Program-made: the position numbers and the translations under genes | Notes under the pieces: generated by a model | Told to the model about the DNA's origin: nothing | Database searches by the model: none | What the model saw: only the letters and a program-made list of their open reading frames with translations | Part shown: positions 33,438 through 42,890 of the stretch, in pieces | How the letters are laid out: every line of letters begins with the position of its first letter | How positions within the stretch are numbered: position 1 is the first letter of the stretch | Source of the DNA: Saccharopolyspora rectivirgula DSM 43747 | Lineage (GTDB): Bacteria; Actinomycetota; Actinomycetes; Mycobacteriales; Pseudonocardiaceae | Reading direction: 5' to 3' | Length of the DNA stretch: 64,000 bases | Assembly: GCF_000497205.1 (NCBI RefSeq) | Contig: NZ_AYJW01000004.1 | Span: 42,507-106,506 of the forward strand

Positions 33438-36400
33438 GTGCCATTCCCGACCATGCCTGTTCTGGTGCGTCGTGCGGAGCCCCGCCGGCGGCTCACGTGG
33501 GACGCCACCGGGCGCCGGGTGCTGGAGCACACCGAGGGGTTCCTCCGGTTGCTCGGTGGGCCGGGCACCGGAAAGACGACGTTGCTCGCCGAGGTGGCCG
33601 CCGAGCGCATGCTGGGCGGGGTGTCACCGGAGAACGTGCTGGTGCTGACCGCCGGGCGGGAGGCCGCCAAGCGGATGCGCGTGGAGATCACCCGTCGGCT
33701 GGCCGACGCCGGGATGCGCACCGCGCAGGAACCGCTGGTCCGCACCGTTCACTCGTACGCGTTCGGGGTGCTGCGGTTGCAGGCGGCGCGGGAGGACCTG
33801 CCGCCACCGCAGCTGCTCAACGGGCCCGATCAGGACGCGCAGGTGCGGGAACTGCTCGAGGGCGATGTGGAGCGAGGAGCGCCGGATTGGCCGGAATCGC
33901 TCCGCCCGGCGCTGACGGTGCCGGGGTTCGCCGAGGAACTGCGGGACCTGCTGCTGCGGGCCACCGAGCGCGGCGTGGGGCCGGAGCGGCTGATCGAGCT
34001 CGGCGAGCAGCACAACCGTCCGGAGTGGATTGCGGCGGGGAAGTTCGCCCGGCAGTACGAGCAGGTGACGCTGCTGCGCGGGATGGGCAGCCAGCAGGCT
34101 CCCGCGCTGGACGCGGCGGAGTTGATCGTGGCCGCGTTGGACGCGTTCCGCGACGACCCGGACCTGCTGGCGGCCGAGCAGCGGCGAGTCCGCTACCTGC
34201 TGGTGGACGACGCGCAGCACCTGGACCCGCGGCAGTACGAGTTGGTCCGGGAGCTCGGCGATGCCGCCACCGAGTTCATCCTGGCCGGAGACCCGGACCA
34301 GGCGGTGTACGCCTTCCGCGGGGCGGATCCGCGGTGCCTGCTGGACGCCGACCCGGACGGTTCGCGCACCGAAGTCCTCACCGTCGACCACCGCATGTCC
34401 GACCCGGTCCGGCAGGCGGTGCACCGGCTCGCGCACCGGCTTCCCGGGACCGGTCCGCAGCGGACGTTGACCGCCGCGGAGCAGCGGCCGGGTGGTTCTG
34501 TCCAGGTGCGGTTGTGGGCGACCGCCGCGCAGGAGGCGTCCTGGGTGGCCGACCAGCTCCGCCGAGCGCACCTGTTGGAAGGCGTGGCCTGGTCGGACAT
34601 GGCGGTGCTGGTGCGGTCCACCGGGGAGTCGCTCCCGGTGCTGCGCCGGGCCTTGCTGTCCGCCGGGGTGCCGGTGGTGCTGCCGGTGGACGACGTTCCG
34701 CTGGCGAAGCGCACCGCGGTGCGCCCGTTCCTGCTGCTGCTCCGGGCCGCCGCTCGCCCGGGCGAGCTCACCGCGGAGGTCGCCGAGGAGCTGCTGGCGT
34801 CTCCGCTGGGCGGCGCGGACCCGTTGGCGCTGCGCCGGTTGCGGCGCGGGCTGCGCCGCTTGGAGCTGGCCTCCGGTGGTGCCCGCGGCAGCGGGGAGCT
34901 GCTGGTCGAGGTGCTGCTGGAGCAGGACCGGTTGGCCGCGCTGGAGGACTCCGCGGCGGAGCCGGCCCGCCGGGTGGGTTCGCTGCTGCGCACCGCGCGG
35001 GATTCGGTGGCGGCCGGGCATTCGGTCGAGGAAACCCTGTGGAAGGTGTGGAAGGCCAGCGGTCTGGAGCAGCGGTGGGTGTCGCTGGCCGAGCGGGGCG
35101 GGGTGACCGGGGCGCAGGCCGACCGTGACCTGGACGCGATCGTTTCGCTGTTCGACGCCGCCGCCCAGTACGTGGACAAGTGGCCGGGCGCTGACGTCGC
35201 CACCTTCGCGGATTACTTGGACCGGCAGCAGATCGCCGGTAGTTCGCTGGCGCCGACGGCTCCCCGGGACAACGCCGTGCAGGTGCTGACCGCGCACGCC
35301 GCCAGCGGCCAGGAGTGGGAAGTGGTGGCGATTCCCGGTGTGCAGGAAGGGGTTTGGCCGGACCTGCGGTTGCGCGGTTCGCTGCTGGGCGTGGAGCGGC
35401 TGATCGACGTGCTGTCCGGGGTGGACGACAGCGATCGGGTTTCGGCCACGGCGCCGCTGCTGGCGGAGGAGCGGCGGCTGCTGCTGGTGGCGGTGAGCCG
35501 CGCTCGGCGCCGGGTGCTGGTCAGCGCGGTGCGCGGGGAGGACGAGCAGCCGTCGCGGTTCCTGGACGAGCTGGAAGGCATCGTGGGCGACCCGGAGGCG
35601 GTGGAGCGTCCGGTGGCCCGTCCGCAGCGCGGGTTGGCCCTCGCCGACCTGGTGGGGGAGCTGCGCCGGGTGGTGTGCGATCCGGAGGAGGACCGGGAGC
35701 GGCGGCAGCGGGCGTCGGTGCAGCTGGCCCGGTTGGCCCGGGCGGGGGTGCCCGGGGCCGATCCGGACACCTGGTACGGGGTCGCCGAGCCGACGTGCAC
35801 CGATCCGCTGGTGTCCGGGGACGAACCGGTGCCCATGTCACCATCCACTGTGGACGTGCTGGCCAAGTGCCCGTTGCGCTGGTTGCTGGAACGGCACGGC
35901 GGGCAGGACGCCGCGGAACTGGCGTCGGTGACCGGAACCCTGGTGCACGCCCTGGTGCAGGCGGCAGCTGACGGGGCCGACGACGAACAGCTGCGCCGGG
36001 CGCTGGACGCGGCCTGGGAATCGGTGGACGCCGGGGCGCCGTGGTTCTCCCGCCGGGAGCGCAAGCGGGTCGAGCAGATGCTCGACAGCTTCCGGGTGTG
36101 GTTGGCCAGGACCCGGCAGGAGCTCACCCAAGCCGGGGTGGAGAAGGACTTGGACATTTCGATCCCGGCCCGGGACGGCGGGCCGTGGCTGCGGCTGCGC
36201 GGCCGGGTCGACCGGCTGGAGGTGGACTCCGAAGGACGCCCCGTGGTGGTGGACATCAAGACCAGCAAAACCCCGGTCAGCAAAGGGGAAGCCGAACAGC
36301 ACCCGCAGCTCGCCGTCTACCAGCTGGCCGCCGCTCTCGGCGCGTTCGGCGACGCGGACCGGCAGCCGGGCGGGGCGCGCCTGCTCTACGTCGCGAAGTC

Positions 36401-36602
36401 CGACCGCAACGGGGCGGCCACGGAACGCGAGCAGCCCGCGCTGGACCAGGAGCAGGTCCAGGTCTGGCTGGACGTGCTGCACTCCGCGGCGGCCGACAGC
36501 GTCGGGCCCGCCTACCTGGCCAAGGAGAACAGCGATTGCGCGCGCTGCCCGGCGCAGTTCTCCTGCCCGGTGCACCCGGCGGGACGGCAGGTGGTCCAGT
36601 GA
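33438..36602 (+). CDS. adnA: AdnA subunit of AdnAB helicase-nuclease
   Basis: Subunit of the actinobacterial AdnAB motor-nuclease that resects double-strand breaks. From GTG 33438 it has 1054 residues; ATG 33453 is also possible. UvrD-like ATPase: Walker A GGPGTGKTT (40-48), motif II LLVDDAQ (about 252-258, DDAQ instead of DExQ), and late motifs LTVDHRMS and LLVAVSRARRRV. The C-terminal RecB-type nuclease has RGRVDRLEV and VVVDIKTSK with Asp939 (934 if counted from ATG 33453). One cysteine in KCPLRWLLE and a terminal CARCPAQFSC cluster suggest a 4Fe-4S site. adnB follows after 46 bases. Confidence 0.93.
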   Translation: MPFPTMPVLVRRAEPRRRLTWDATGRRVLEHTEGFLRLLGGPGTGKTTLLAEVAAERMLGGVSPENVLVLTAGREAAKRMRVEITRRLADAGMRTAQEPLVRTVHSYAFGVLRLQAAREDLPPPQLLNGPDQDAQVRELLEGDVERGAPDWPESLRPALTVPGFAEELRDLLLRATERGVGPERLIELGEQHNRPEWIAAGKFARQYEQVTLLRGMGSQQAPALDAAELIVAALDAFRDDPDLLAAEQRRVRYLLVDDAQHLDPRQYELVRELGDAATEFILAGDPDQAVYAFRGADPRCLLDADPDGSRTEVLTVDHRMSDPVRQAVHRLAHRLPGTGPQRTLTAAEQRPGGSVQVRLWATAAQEASWVADQLRRAHLLEGVAWSDMAVLVRSTGESLPVLRRALLSAGVPVVLPVDDVPLAKRTAVRPFLLLLRAAARPGELTAEVAEELLASPLGGADPLALRRLRRGLRRLELASGGARGSGELLVEVLLEQDRLAALEDSAAEPARRVGSLLRTARDSVAAGHSVEETLWKVWKASGLEQRWVSLAERGGVTGAQADRDLDAIVSLFDAAAQYVDKWPGADVATFADYLDRQQIAGSSLAPTAPRDNAVQVLTAHAASGQEWEVVAIPGVQEGVWPDLRLRGSLLGVERLIDVLSGVDDSDRVSATAPLLAEERRLLLVAVSRARRRVLVSAVRGEDEQPSRFLDELEGIVGDPEAVERPVARPQRGLALADLVGELRRVVCDPEEDRERRQRASVQLARLARAGVPGADPDTWYGVAEPTCTDPLVSGDEPVPMSPSTVDVLAKCPLRWLLERHGGQDAAELASVTGTLVHALVQAAADGADDEQLRRALDAAWESVDAGAPWFSRRERKRVEQMLDSFRVWLARTRQELTQAGVEKDLDISIPARDGGPWLRLRGRVDRLEVDSEGRPVVVDIKTSKTPVSKGEAEQHPQLAVYQLAAALGAFGDADRQPGGARLLYVAKSDRNGAATEREQPALDQEQVQVWLDVLHSAAADSVGPAYLAKENSDCARCPAQFSCPVHPAGRQVVQ

Positions 36603-36648
36603 CCCGCGGTTTCGGTGACAGCCCTGGTGCCCAGCCGGAGGAACGCAG

Positions 36649-39600
36649 ATGATCAGTCCACAGCGCATCGCCCAGGAGCTCGGGCTGCCGCAGCCGACCG
36701 AGGAGCAGGCGGCGGTGATCGCCGCACCGCCCGAACCCGCGCTGGTCGTCGCGGGAGCCGGCGCCGGCAAGACCGAAACCATGGCCGCGCGCGTGGTGTG
36801 GCTGGTGGCCAACCGCATCGTCACCCCGGAGCGGATCCTGGGGCTGACCTTCACCCGCAAAGCAGCCCGCCAGCTGGGCGACCGGGTGCGCGCCCGGCTG
36901 CGGCGACTGGCCGGATCCGGTCTGCTCGACGAGATCGACCCGGGCGGGCAGCTCAAAGCCGTCGTGCTGGCCACCGAGCCGACCGTGCTCACCTACCACG
37001 CCTACGCGGGGCGCCTGGTCGGCGAGCACGGGCTGCGGATCCCGGTCGAACCCGGGGCCCGGTTGCTCACCGAAACCGCCTCCTGGCAGCTGGCGCACCG
37101 GGTGGTCAGCACCTGGACCGAAGACCTGGACACCGACAAGGTCCCGGCCACGGTGACCAGCTACCTGCTGGCGCTGGCCGGGGAACTGGCCGAGCACCTG
37201 GTGCAGCCGCAGCAGCTGGCCGAACACGCCGAAAGGCTCTGCAAGATCATCGAGAGCGCCCCGCCGGCCAAGCGGCAGCGGGCCAAGCTCCCCCAGGACC
37301 TGCAGAAGATCCTCGCCACCCAGCGGCTCCGGGCGGCGCTGCTGCCGCTGGTCGAGGAGTACACCCAGCACAAGCGCCGGGAAGGCGCCATGGACTTCGC
37401 CGACCAGATGTCGCTGGCGGCGCTGCTGGCCGCCGGGCACCCGGAAGTGGTGGCCACCGAACGGGAACGCTACGGCGCGGTGCTGCTCGACGAGTACCAG
37501 GACACCGGGCACGCGCAGCGGGTGCTGCTGCGCTCGCTGTTCGGTTCCGGGGACTCGATGCCGGTCACCGCGGTCGGCGACCCGGCGCAGGCCATCTACG
37601 GTTGGCGCGGCGCCAGCGCGGCCAACCTGCCCCGGTTCACCACCGACTTCCCGCGCGGCGAAGCCCCGGCCCACCAGTACGGGCTGCTGACCAGCTTCCG
37701 CAACCCGCCGCAAGTGCTGCAGCTGGCCAACGCCGTTTCCGAACCGCTGCGGAAGACCGGGCTGCGCGTGGACCCGCTGCGGGCCCGACCGGACGCACCG
37801 GACGCGGACATCCGCTTGGCGTTGACCGAGGACGTGCGGCAGGAGCGGGAGTGGGTCGCCGACCAGATCGCCGCCCAGTGGCAGGCCGCGTTGGACACCA
37901 GCGGGGAACCGCCCACGGCCGCGGTGCTGGTGCGCCGGCGGGCGGACATGGCGGACATCGCCGCCGCGCTGCGGGACCGGGGACTGCCGGTCGAGGTGGT
38001 CGGCATCGGCGGTCTGCTGGACGAACCCGAAGTGCGCGATCTGGTCAGCGCCCTGCGGGTGCTGGTGGACCCGCTGGCGGGAACGGCCGCGATGCGGTTG
38101 CTGACCGGGGCCCGGTGGCGGATCGGCGCGGCGGACATCGCCGCGCTGTGGGAGCGGGCCCGGGAGTTGAGCGCGCAAACCGGCGCCCAACCGGACACCG
38201 CGGAGCCGGAGGCGCTGGTCACCGCAGCGCTCCCGGGCGAGAGCACCGAGCAGGCCGGGCTGGTGGACGCCCTGGACGACCCGGGGGACCCGCGGCGCTA
38301 CTCCGCGGACGGCTACCGGCGCATCCGCCAGCTGGGGCGGGAACTGGCCGCGCTGCGCCACCGGCTGGACCAGCCGTTGCCGGAGCTGGTGGCCGACGTG
38401 GAGCGAACCCTGCTGCTGGACATCGAGAGCCTGGCCCGGCCCGCCGGGGCGGGCCGCACCCACCTGGACGCGTTCGCCGACGTGGTCACCGAGTTCGCCG
38501 CGGCCAGCCCCTCGGCCACCCTGCCCGCGCTGCTGGACTACCTCTCCGCGGCCGAGCGCGCCGAGGACGGGCTGGAGCCGGGGGAGGCCGAGGTGGTCGA
38601 AGGCCGGGTCCAGGTGCTCACCGTGCACGCGGCCAAGGGGCTGGAGTGGGAGGTCGTGGCGATCCCGCACCTGGTCCGCGGCGTCTTCCCGGGCAAGCGG
38701 AAGTCCTCGTCCTGGCTGCGCTCGGTGACCGAACTGCCCGCGCCGCTGCGCGGGGACGCCCAGGACTTGCCCGAGCTGGACCTGGACCGGTTGGCCGGCA
38801 TGGACCGCAAGGAGCTCGCCGAAGCCCTGGAACTGCACGACGACGAGTTCGAGCAGCGCCGCCTGGAGGAGGAGCGCAGGCTGCTGTACGTGGCGGTGAC
38901 CCGGGCCGAGCGGGCGCTGCTGCTGTCGGCGCACTGGTGGTCGGAGAGCGGCGGGAAGCCGAAGGGGCCGTCCGACTTCTTCGTCGAACTGGCCGAGGCG
39001 GCCCGGGAAACCGGGGGCGGCATCTTCGACCGGTGGGCTCCGGAGCCGCCCGAGGAGGCGGAGAACCCGCTGGCCGAGGCGGTGCGGAGCGCCCAGTGGC
39101 CGGTGGATCCGCTCGGTTCCCGGCGGGACGCCGTGGCCGAGGGGGCGGATCTGGTGCGCTCGGCGATGTCCACCGCGCAGGAGTGGGAGACGGCGGAGGA
39201 CGACCAGGACGAGTGGGCCCGGGACGTCGACGTGCTGTTGGCGGAGCGGGCCGCCGCGGCCCAGCAGCAGCTGCAGGTGAAGCTCCCGGAGCAGCTCTCG
39301 GTCAGCCAGCTGGTGGAGCTCGCCGGGGACACCGCGGGGCTCGCCCGGCGGTTGCGCCGCCCGCTGCCGTTCCCGCCGAACCCGATGGCCCGGCGGGGAA
39401 CGGCTTTCCACTCCTGGCTGGAGCACAGGTTCACCTCGACCGCGCTGCTGGACCTCGACGAGCTGCCCGGTGCCGCGGACGGAGCGGCGCCGCAGCAGGA
39501 GGACCTGGACGCGTTGAAGGAGGCGTTCCTGGCCAGCGAGTGGGCCAAGCGGACCCCGCACCGGGTGGAGGTGCCCTTCGAAACCCAGGTGGAGGGGATC

Positions 39601-39885
39601 GTGCTGCGCGGCCGGATGGACGCGGTGTTCGCGGATCCGGACGGCGGTTGGACGGTGGTGGACTGGAAGACCGGCGCGATCCCGTCGGAGGAGGAGCGGG
39701 CCGCGGTTTCGGTGCAGCTGGCCGTCTACCGGTTGGCGTGGGCCGAACTGTCGGGATCTCCGCTGGAGAAGGTCCGCGCGGTGTTCCACTACGTCAAGCA
39801 CGACCACACGCTGCGCCCGGTGGATCTGTTCGATGTGGACGGACTGCGGGAGTTGATCAGGCGGGTTCCGCGCGCTGATCGGTGA
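36649..39885 (+). CDS. adnB: AdnB subunit of AdnAB helicase-nuclease
   Basis: Second subunit, 1078 residues. N-terminal UvrD-type helicase with Q-motif PQPTEEQAAVI, Walker A AGAGAGKTE (35-43), Ia LTFTRKAA, motif II VLLDEYQDT (about 278-286), III GDPAQAIYGWRGA, and motifs [16 protein letters not shown] and LLYVAVTRAE. The C-terminal nuclease has VLRGRMDAVF and TVVDWKTG with Asp1005 as the probable metal ligand. Unlike AdnA it keeps canonical DExQ and has no obvious cysteine cluster, consistent with AdnB being the lead motor in mycobacterial studies. ATG 36649. Co-transcribed with adnA. Confidence 0.94.
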   Translation: MISPQRIAQELGLPQPTEEQAAVIAAPPEPALVVAGAGAGKTETMAARVVWLVANRIVTPERILGLTFTRKAARQLGDRVRARLRRLAGSGLLDEIDPGGQLKAVVLATEPTVLTYHAYAGRLVGEHGLRIPVEPGARLLTETASWQLAHRVVSTWTEDLDTDKVPATVTSYLLALAGELAEHLVQPQQLAEHAERLCKIIESAPPAKRQRAKLPQDLQKILATQRLRAALLPLVEEYTQHKRREGAMDFADQMSLAALLAAGHPEVVATERERYGAVLLDEYQDTGHAQRVLLRSLFGSGDSMPVTAVGDPAQAIYGWRGASAANLPRFTTDFPRGEAPAHQYGLLTSFRNPPQVLQLANAVSEPLRKTGLRVDPLRARPDAPDADIRLALTEDVRQEREWVADQIAAQWQAALDTSGEPPTAAVLVRRRADMADIAAALRDRGLPVEVVGIGGLLDEPEVRDLVSALRVLVDPLAGTAAMRLLTGARWRIGAADIAALWERARELSAQTGAQPDTAEPEALVTAALPGESTEQAGLVDALDDPGDPRRYSADGYRRIRQLGRELAALRHRLDQPLPELVADVERTLLLDIESLARPAGAGRTHLDAFADVVTEFAAASPSATLPALLDYLSAAERAEDGLEPGEAEVVEGRVQVLTVHAAKGLEWEVVAIPHLVRGVFPGKRKSSSWLRSVTELPAPLRGDAQDLPELDLDRLAGMDRKELAEALELHDDEFEQRRLEEERRLLYVAVTRAERALLLSAHWWSESGGKPKGPSDFFVELAEAARETGGGIFDRWAPEPPEEAENPLAEAVRSAQWPVDPLGSRRDAVAEGADLVRSAMSTAQEWETAEDDQDEWARDVDVLLAERAAAAQQQLQVKLPEQLSVSQLVELAGDTAGLARRLRRPLPFPPNPMARRGTAFHSWLEHRFTSTALLDLDELPGAADGAAPQQEDLDALKEAFLASEWAKRTPHRVEVPFETQVEGIVLRGRMDAVFADPDGGWTVVDWKTGAIPSEEERAAVSVQLAVYRLAWAELSGSPLEKVRAVFHYVKHDHTLRPVDLFDVDGLRELIRRVPRADR

Positions 39886-39935
39886 CCACACCTTCGGGTG
39901 GCGGAGCTTGAGTTCACCGCGCGCGGCGGAACAGT

Positions 39936-40553
39936 ATGCCCGCGATGAACACCGCGTGGAGACTCAAAAGCCCGCCGGAGGAACCGGTCCAGGTCGACCG
40001 GGACGTGCTGGCGATGCGCGCCCCGCTGGTCCGGGTGTGCCGGGACGGCAGGGGGAGCTGGGCCTTCCAAGGGCCCGGGCAGCCGCCGAAGCCCACCCAG
40101 CAGACCACCCTCGGTGCGGTGGTCGGTGCTTGGCCGCACGTGGCGGCGCTGGCCGGGCTCGGCCACGGGGACGCCGCCGTCTGGTCGTGGCGGCAGCACG
40201 GGTGGGCCGCCGAGACGTGCGAGTGCGGCAACTGCGACCCGCCGGTGGCCTCCGACATCGACCGGGGGAGCTGGCCGGCCGAGCTGCAGCCGCACCGGTT
40301 GGTGAGCGTGGAGAAGGCCGCGCTGACCGGGCAGGTTCCGCTGACCGACATCATCGACACCCCGGACGGCATCGCCCTGCTCGGGCCGGGCGATCACCGC
40401 CGCACGGCCGACCTGATGGCCCCGGTGGCGATGGCCAACGTGATCCGCCGCTGGCCGCACACCATGCACGCGCTGCGCGCGCTGCAGGAGGGCCGCGGGA
40501 TGCGCTGGAACCCCGAGGGGCTCAACTGGCACGAGTACCGCGTGGCCGCCTGA
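39936..40553 (+). CDS. Hypothetical protein with CxCxxC motif
   Basis: Protein of 205 residues, not recognised. It contains a central cysteine cluster TCECGNC (about residues 93-99), many tryptophans and histidines, and no membrane or signal segment. Sequence such as TTLGAVVGAWPHVAALAGLGHGDAAVW suggests a folded cytosolic domain. ATG 39936 is used; ATG 39945 is also in frame. It follows adnB by 50 bases on the same strand and could be the third gene of that operon, but no repair function is evident. It converges on another unknown gene. Confidence 0.65.
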   Translation: MPAMNTAWRLKSPPEEPVQVDRDVLAMRAPLVRVCRDGRGSWAFQGPGQPPKPTQQTTLGAVVGAWPHVAALAGLGHGDAAVWSWRQHGWAAETCECGNCDPPVASDIDRGSWPAELQPHRLVSVEKAALTGQVPLTDIIDTPDGIALLGPGDHRRTADLMAPVAMANVIRRWPHTMHALRALQEGRGMRWNPEGLNWHEYRVAA

Positions 40554-40569
40554 CCGGGTTCCGGAGGGC

Positions 40570-41139
40570 TCAGGAGTTCTCGGTCAGCTGCGAGTCGCGC
40601 TCGAGCAACTTGGAGTAGAGCACTTCCAGCAACCAACGGCCGAACAGCGACGTGCCGAACTCCGACGACCTGTCCTCCGGACCGACGACCAGCTCTCCCG
40701 GGCCGTCGTACCCGGCGTTGACCACGCCGATGCCGTAGTAGTCCAGTTCCAGCATCGGCCACGGCCGGTACGGGTGGTTGGCGGGCAGGACCACGGCGCA
40801 GGGGGCCAGCGTCATCAGCGTTCCGCAGGCGCGGAGCGCGTGCCGGGCGTGCGAAACCGGCACGAGTATGCCGAGCAGGTCCACCGCCGGCACCGGAACG
40901 TGGTCGTGGGTGCTCGGTTCCGCCCAGGAGCGGAACCACGCCGGATTGAGCTCCGGTACCCAGCCGTGCGTGCTGCGCCACTCGTGCACGTCCGGCCGCA
41001 TCCGCGCCACAGCGGCGAAACGGGCGCCGAAGACTTCCACCTCTGGAATCAGCTGACCATCCCAGCCGAGCGCCCGGGCTGCATGCTCAAGCTGCTGCAC
41101 CGGAGCATCGTAAGACGACGCGGCCGCCGGTAGCCACAA
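40570..41139 (-). CDS. Hypothetical protein
   Basis: Protein of up to 189 residues, not recognised. A hydrophobic but short stretch (VDLLGILVPVSHARHALRACGTLMTLAPCAVVLP) and a conserved-looking LELDYYGIGVVNAGYDGPGEL segment suggest a soluble alpha/beta protein. The start is unclear: TTG 41139 has GGAAGGAG directly adjacent, GTG 41100 is a shorter alternative. It stands alone between the CxCxxC protein (convergent) and the K+ channel (divergent). Similar size and tryptophan content to the convergent neighbour may be coincidence. Confidence 0.6.
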   Translation of the reverse strand: MWLPAAASSYDAPVQQLEHAARALGWDGQLIPEVEVFGARFAAVARMRPDVHEWRSTHGWVPELNPAWFRSWAEPSTHDHVPVPAVDLLGILVPVSHARHALRACGTLMTLAPCAVVLPANHPYRPWPMLELDYYGIGVVNAGYDGPGELVVGPEDRSSEFGTSLFGRWLLEVLYSKLLERDSQLTENS

Positions 41140-41269
41140 CTCCTTCCACGCTGCGGTTGAGGCGCGGATTACGTTGACCGGCCGATCCCGGTGCCGGCGG
41201 TCGGGTTACTGTCTGCGCCGTGGACAGGCGACCGACGGGTGCCGCCCGAACGCGGCGGAGGGCCGTTTC

Positions 41270-42376
41270 ATGACGTGGCGCAAGGCGAAGGAGTTGGCCA
41301 GTCCGCTGGTCCGCCGAGCGGACGAGGAACCGGCGGACGTGCTGACCAGGCGCCCCGACTACGCGCTGGTCGGCGTGATCAGGATGCCGGAGACCAGGCG
41401 CAGCCCGGTGCGCTCGATCTTCCGGCGAGTGGTCGGCGCGGTGATCGCACTGCTGGTCACCGTGGTCCTCGTCTACGCGGGGAGGGACGGCTACCGGGAC
41501 TCCGCGGACGGGGAGCTCAGCCTGCTGGACGCCTTCTACTACGCCTCGGTGTCGCTCTCCACCACCGGTTACGGCGACATCACCCCGGTTTCCGCGCAAG
41601 CGCGGCTGGTGAACGTCCTGGTCATCACACCGCTGCGGGTGCTGTTCCTGATCGTGCTCGTCGGCACCACGCTCGAAGTCCTCACCGAGCGGTCCAAGCA
41701 GGCCTGGAAGATCCAACGCTGGAGGTCGAAGGTGCGAGACCACGTGGTCGTCATCGGATACGGGACCAAGGGCCGCTCGGCTGTCACCGCGCTGCTGGGG
41801 GACGGCGTGGACCCCGGCCGGGTCGTGGTGGTGGACACCGACCGCAACGCGTTGGAAACCGCGTCCGCGCAGGGCCTGGTCACGGTCAGCGGTTCCGGGA
41901 CCCGGTCCGACGTGCTGCGGGTGGCGGGCGTGCCGCGGGCCCGCGCGATCGTGGTGGCCCCGGCCCGGGACGACACCGCGGTGCTGGTGACGCTGACCGC
42001 CCGGGAGCTCAACCGGAACGCCAAGATCGTCGCTTCGGCGCGGGAAGTGGACAACGTGCACCTGCTGCGGCAGTCCGGGGCCGATTCGGTCGTGGTCTCC
42101 AGCGAAACCGCTGGGCGGCTGCTCGGCATGGCCACCACCACGCCGTCGGTGGTGGACATGTTCGAAGACCTGCTCACCCCGGACGCCGGGCTGGCGATAG
42201 CCGAGCGGGAAGTGGAGCCGGAGGAAGTGGGCGGCTCGCCGCGGCACCTGTCCGACATCGTGCTGGGGATCGTCCGGAACGGGGTGCTGTACCGGGTGGA
42301 CGCGCCGGAAGCGGACGCGATCGAGAGCGGCGACCGGCTGCTCTACGTCAAGCGCGTCACCCCGGCCAGCCCCTGA
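41270..42376 (+). CDS. Two-span potassium channel with RCK (TrkA-N) domain
   Basis: Ligand-gated K+ channel subunit, 368 residues, probably tetrameric in the inner membrane. A first membrane helix (about 47-67), the pore loop with selectivity filter STTGYGDI (about 97-104), a second helix (VLVITPLRVLFLIVLVGTTLE), then an RCK domain with Rossmann motif VVVIGYGTKGRS (about 157) and ends of NAD/ligand pocket VVVDTD, plus a TrkA-C-like tail ending LLYVKRVTP. ATG 41270 has GGAGGG eight bases upstream. Rv3200c is the positional homologue, recalled. Confidence 0.92.
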   Translation: MTWRKAKELASPLVRRADEEPADVLTRRPDYALVGVIRMPETRRSPVRSIFRRVVGAVIALLVTVVLVYAGRDGYRDSADGELSLLDAFYYASVSLSTTGYGDITPVSAQARLVNVLVITPLRVLFLIVLVGTTLEVLTERSKQAWKIQRWRSKVRDHVVVIGYGTKGRSAVTALLGDGVDPGRVVVVDTDRNALETASAQGLVTVSGSGTRSDVLRVAGVPRARAIVVAPARDDTAVLVTLTARELNRNAKIVASAREVDNVHLLRQSGADSVVVSSETAGRLLGMATTTPSVVDMFEDLLTPDAGLAIAEREVEPEEVGGSPRHLSDIVLGIVRNGVLYRVDAPEADAIESGDRLLYVKRVTPASP

Positions 42377-42410
42377 GGTGGAGCACGCGGGCCGGTGAAC
42401 GGAGGGGCCT

Positions 42411-42884
42411 GTGTTCGCCACCACTTCGGTTCCACGGCAATATCGAACCGTGGGTAGCCAGCGAGGTTCGGCGGCCGTGGCGCCGATTCTGCTCGCCCTC
42501 GGATTGTTGGGCGCAGCGGTCGTGGTGTTGGTGCTGTGGCCGTTGGGAGCAGCAGCGGATCGGGAGCGCGCGAACCTGCAGCGGGTCAGCGCCACCGTGG
42601 TGGAATCGGCCCCGTGCGGGACGAGGAGCCCCGGTGACCTGCTCGAGGTGCGGGTCGGTGAACAGCCGCAGCAGGTCCGCTACGACGGCTGCGGCCATTC
42701 CGTCGGGCAGCAGCTCGACGTGCTGGTTCCCGAGCAGTTGGGGGAGGACGCCGTCGCGCTGCCGGCGCACGCCAGACCGTCCGACCGGGAGGACTTGCAG
42801 CAGCGGCTGTACTGGGTGCTGTTCACCCTCGCCGCGGTGGCGGGCGCGGGGTACGTCCTGCTGCTGCGCCCCCGTCCCGCGTAG
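42411..42884 (+). CDS. Two-span membrane protein, DUF3592-like
   Basis: Protein of 157 residues. Two hydrophobic helices (about 24-46, PILLALGLLGAAVVVLVLWPL; about 132-151, LYWVLFTLAAVAGAGYVLLL) flank a small beta domain (RVSATVVESAP... LLEVRVGEQ... LDVLVPEQLG) with two cysteines, CGTRS and YDGCGH, that could form a disulfide outside the membrane. The arrangement recalls DUF3592 but similarity is weak. GTG 42411 lies 34 bases after the channel gene on the same strand and may be co-transcribed. Confidence 0.65.
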   Translation: MFATTSVPRQYRTVGSQRGSAAVAPILLALGLLGAAVVVLVLWPLGAAADRERANLQRVSATVVESAPCGTRSPGDLLEVRVGEQPQQVRYDGCGHSVGQQLDVLVPEQLGEDAVALPAHARPSDREDLQQRLYWVLFTLAAVAGAGYVLLLRPRPA

Positions 42885-42890
42885 ACAGCG

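Noticed and set aside
36277..39891. 1204-codon open frame antisense to adnB
   Set aside because: The plus strand codes a complete AdnB with all helicase and nuclease motifs; the antisense product is low-complexity.
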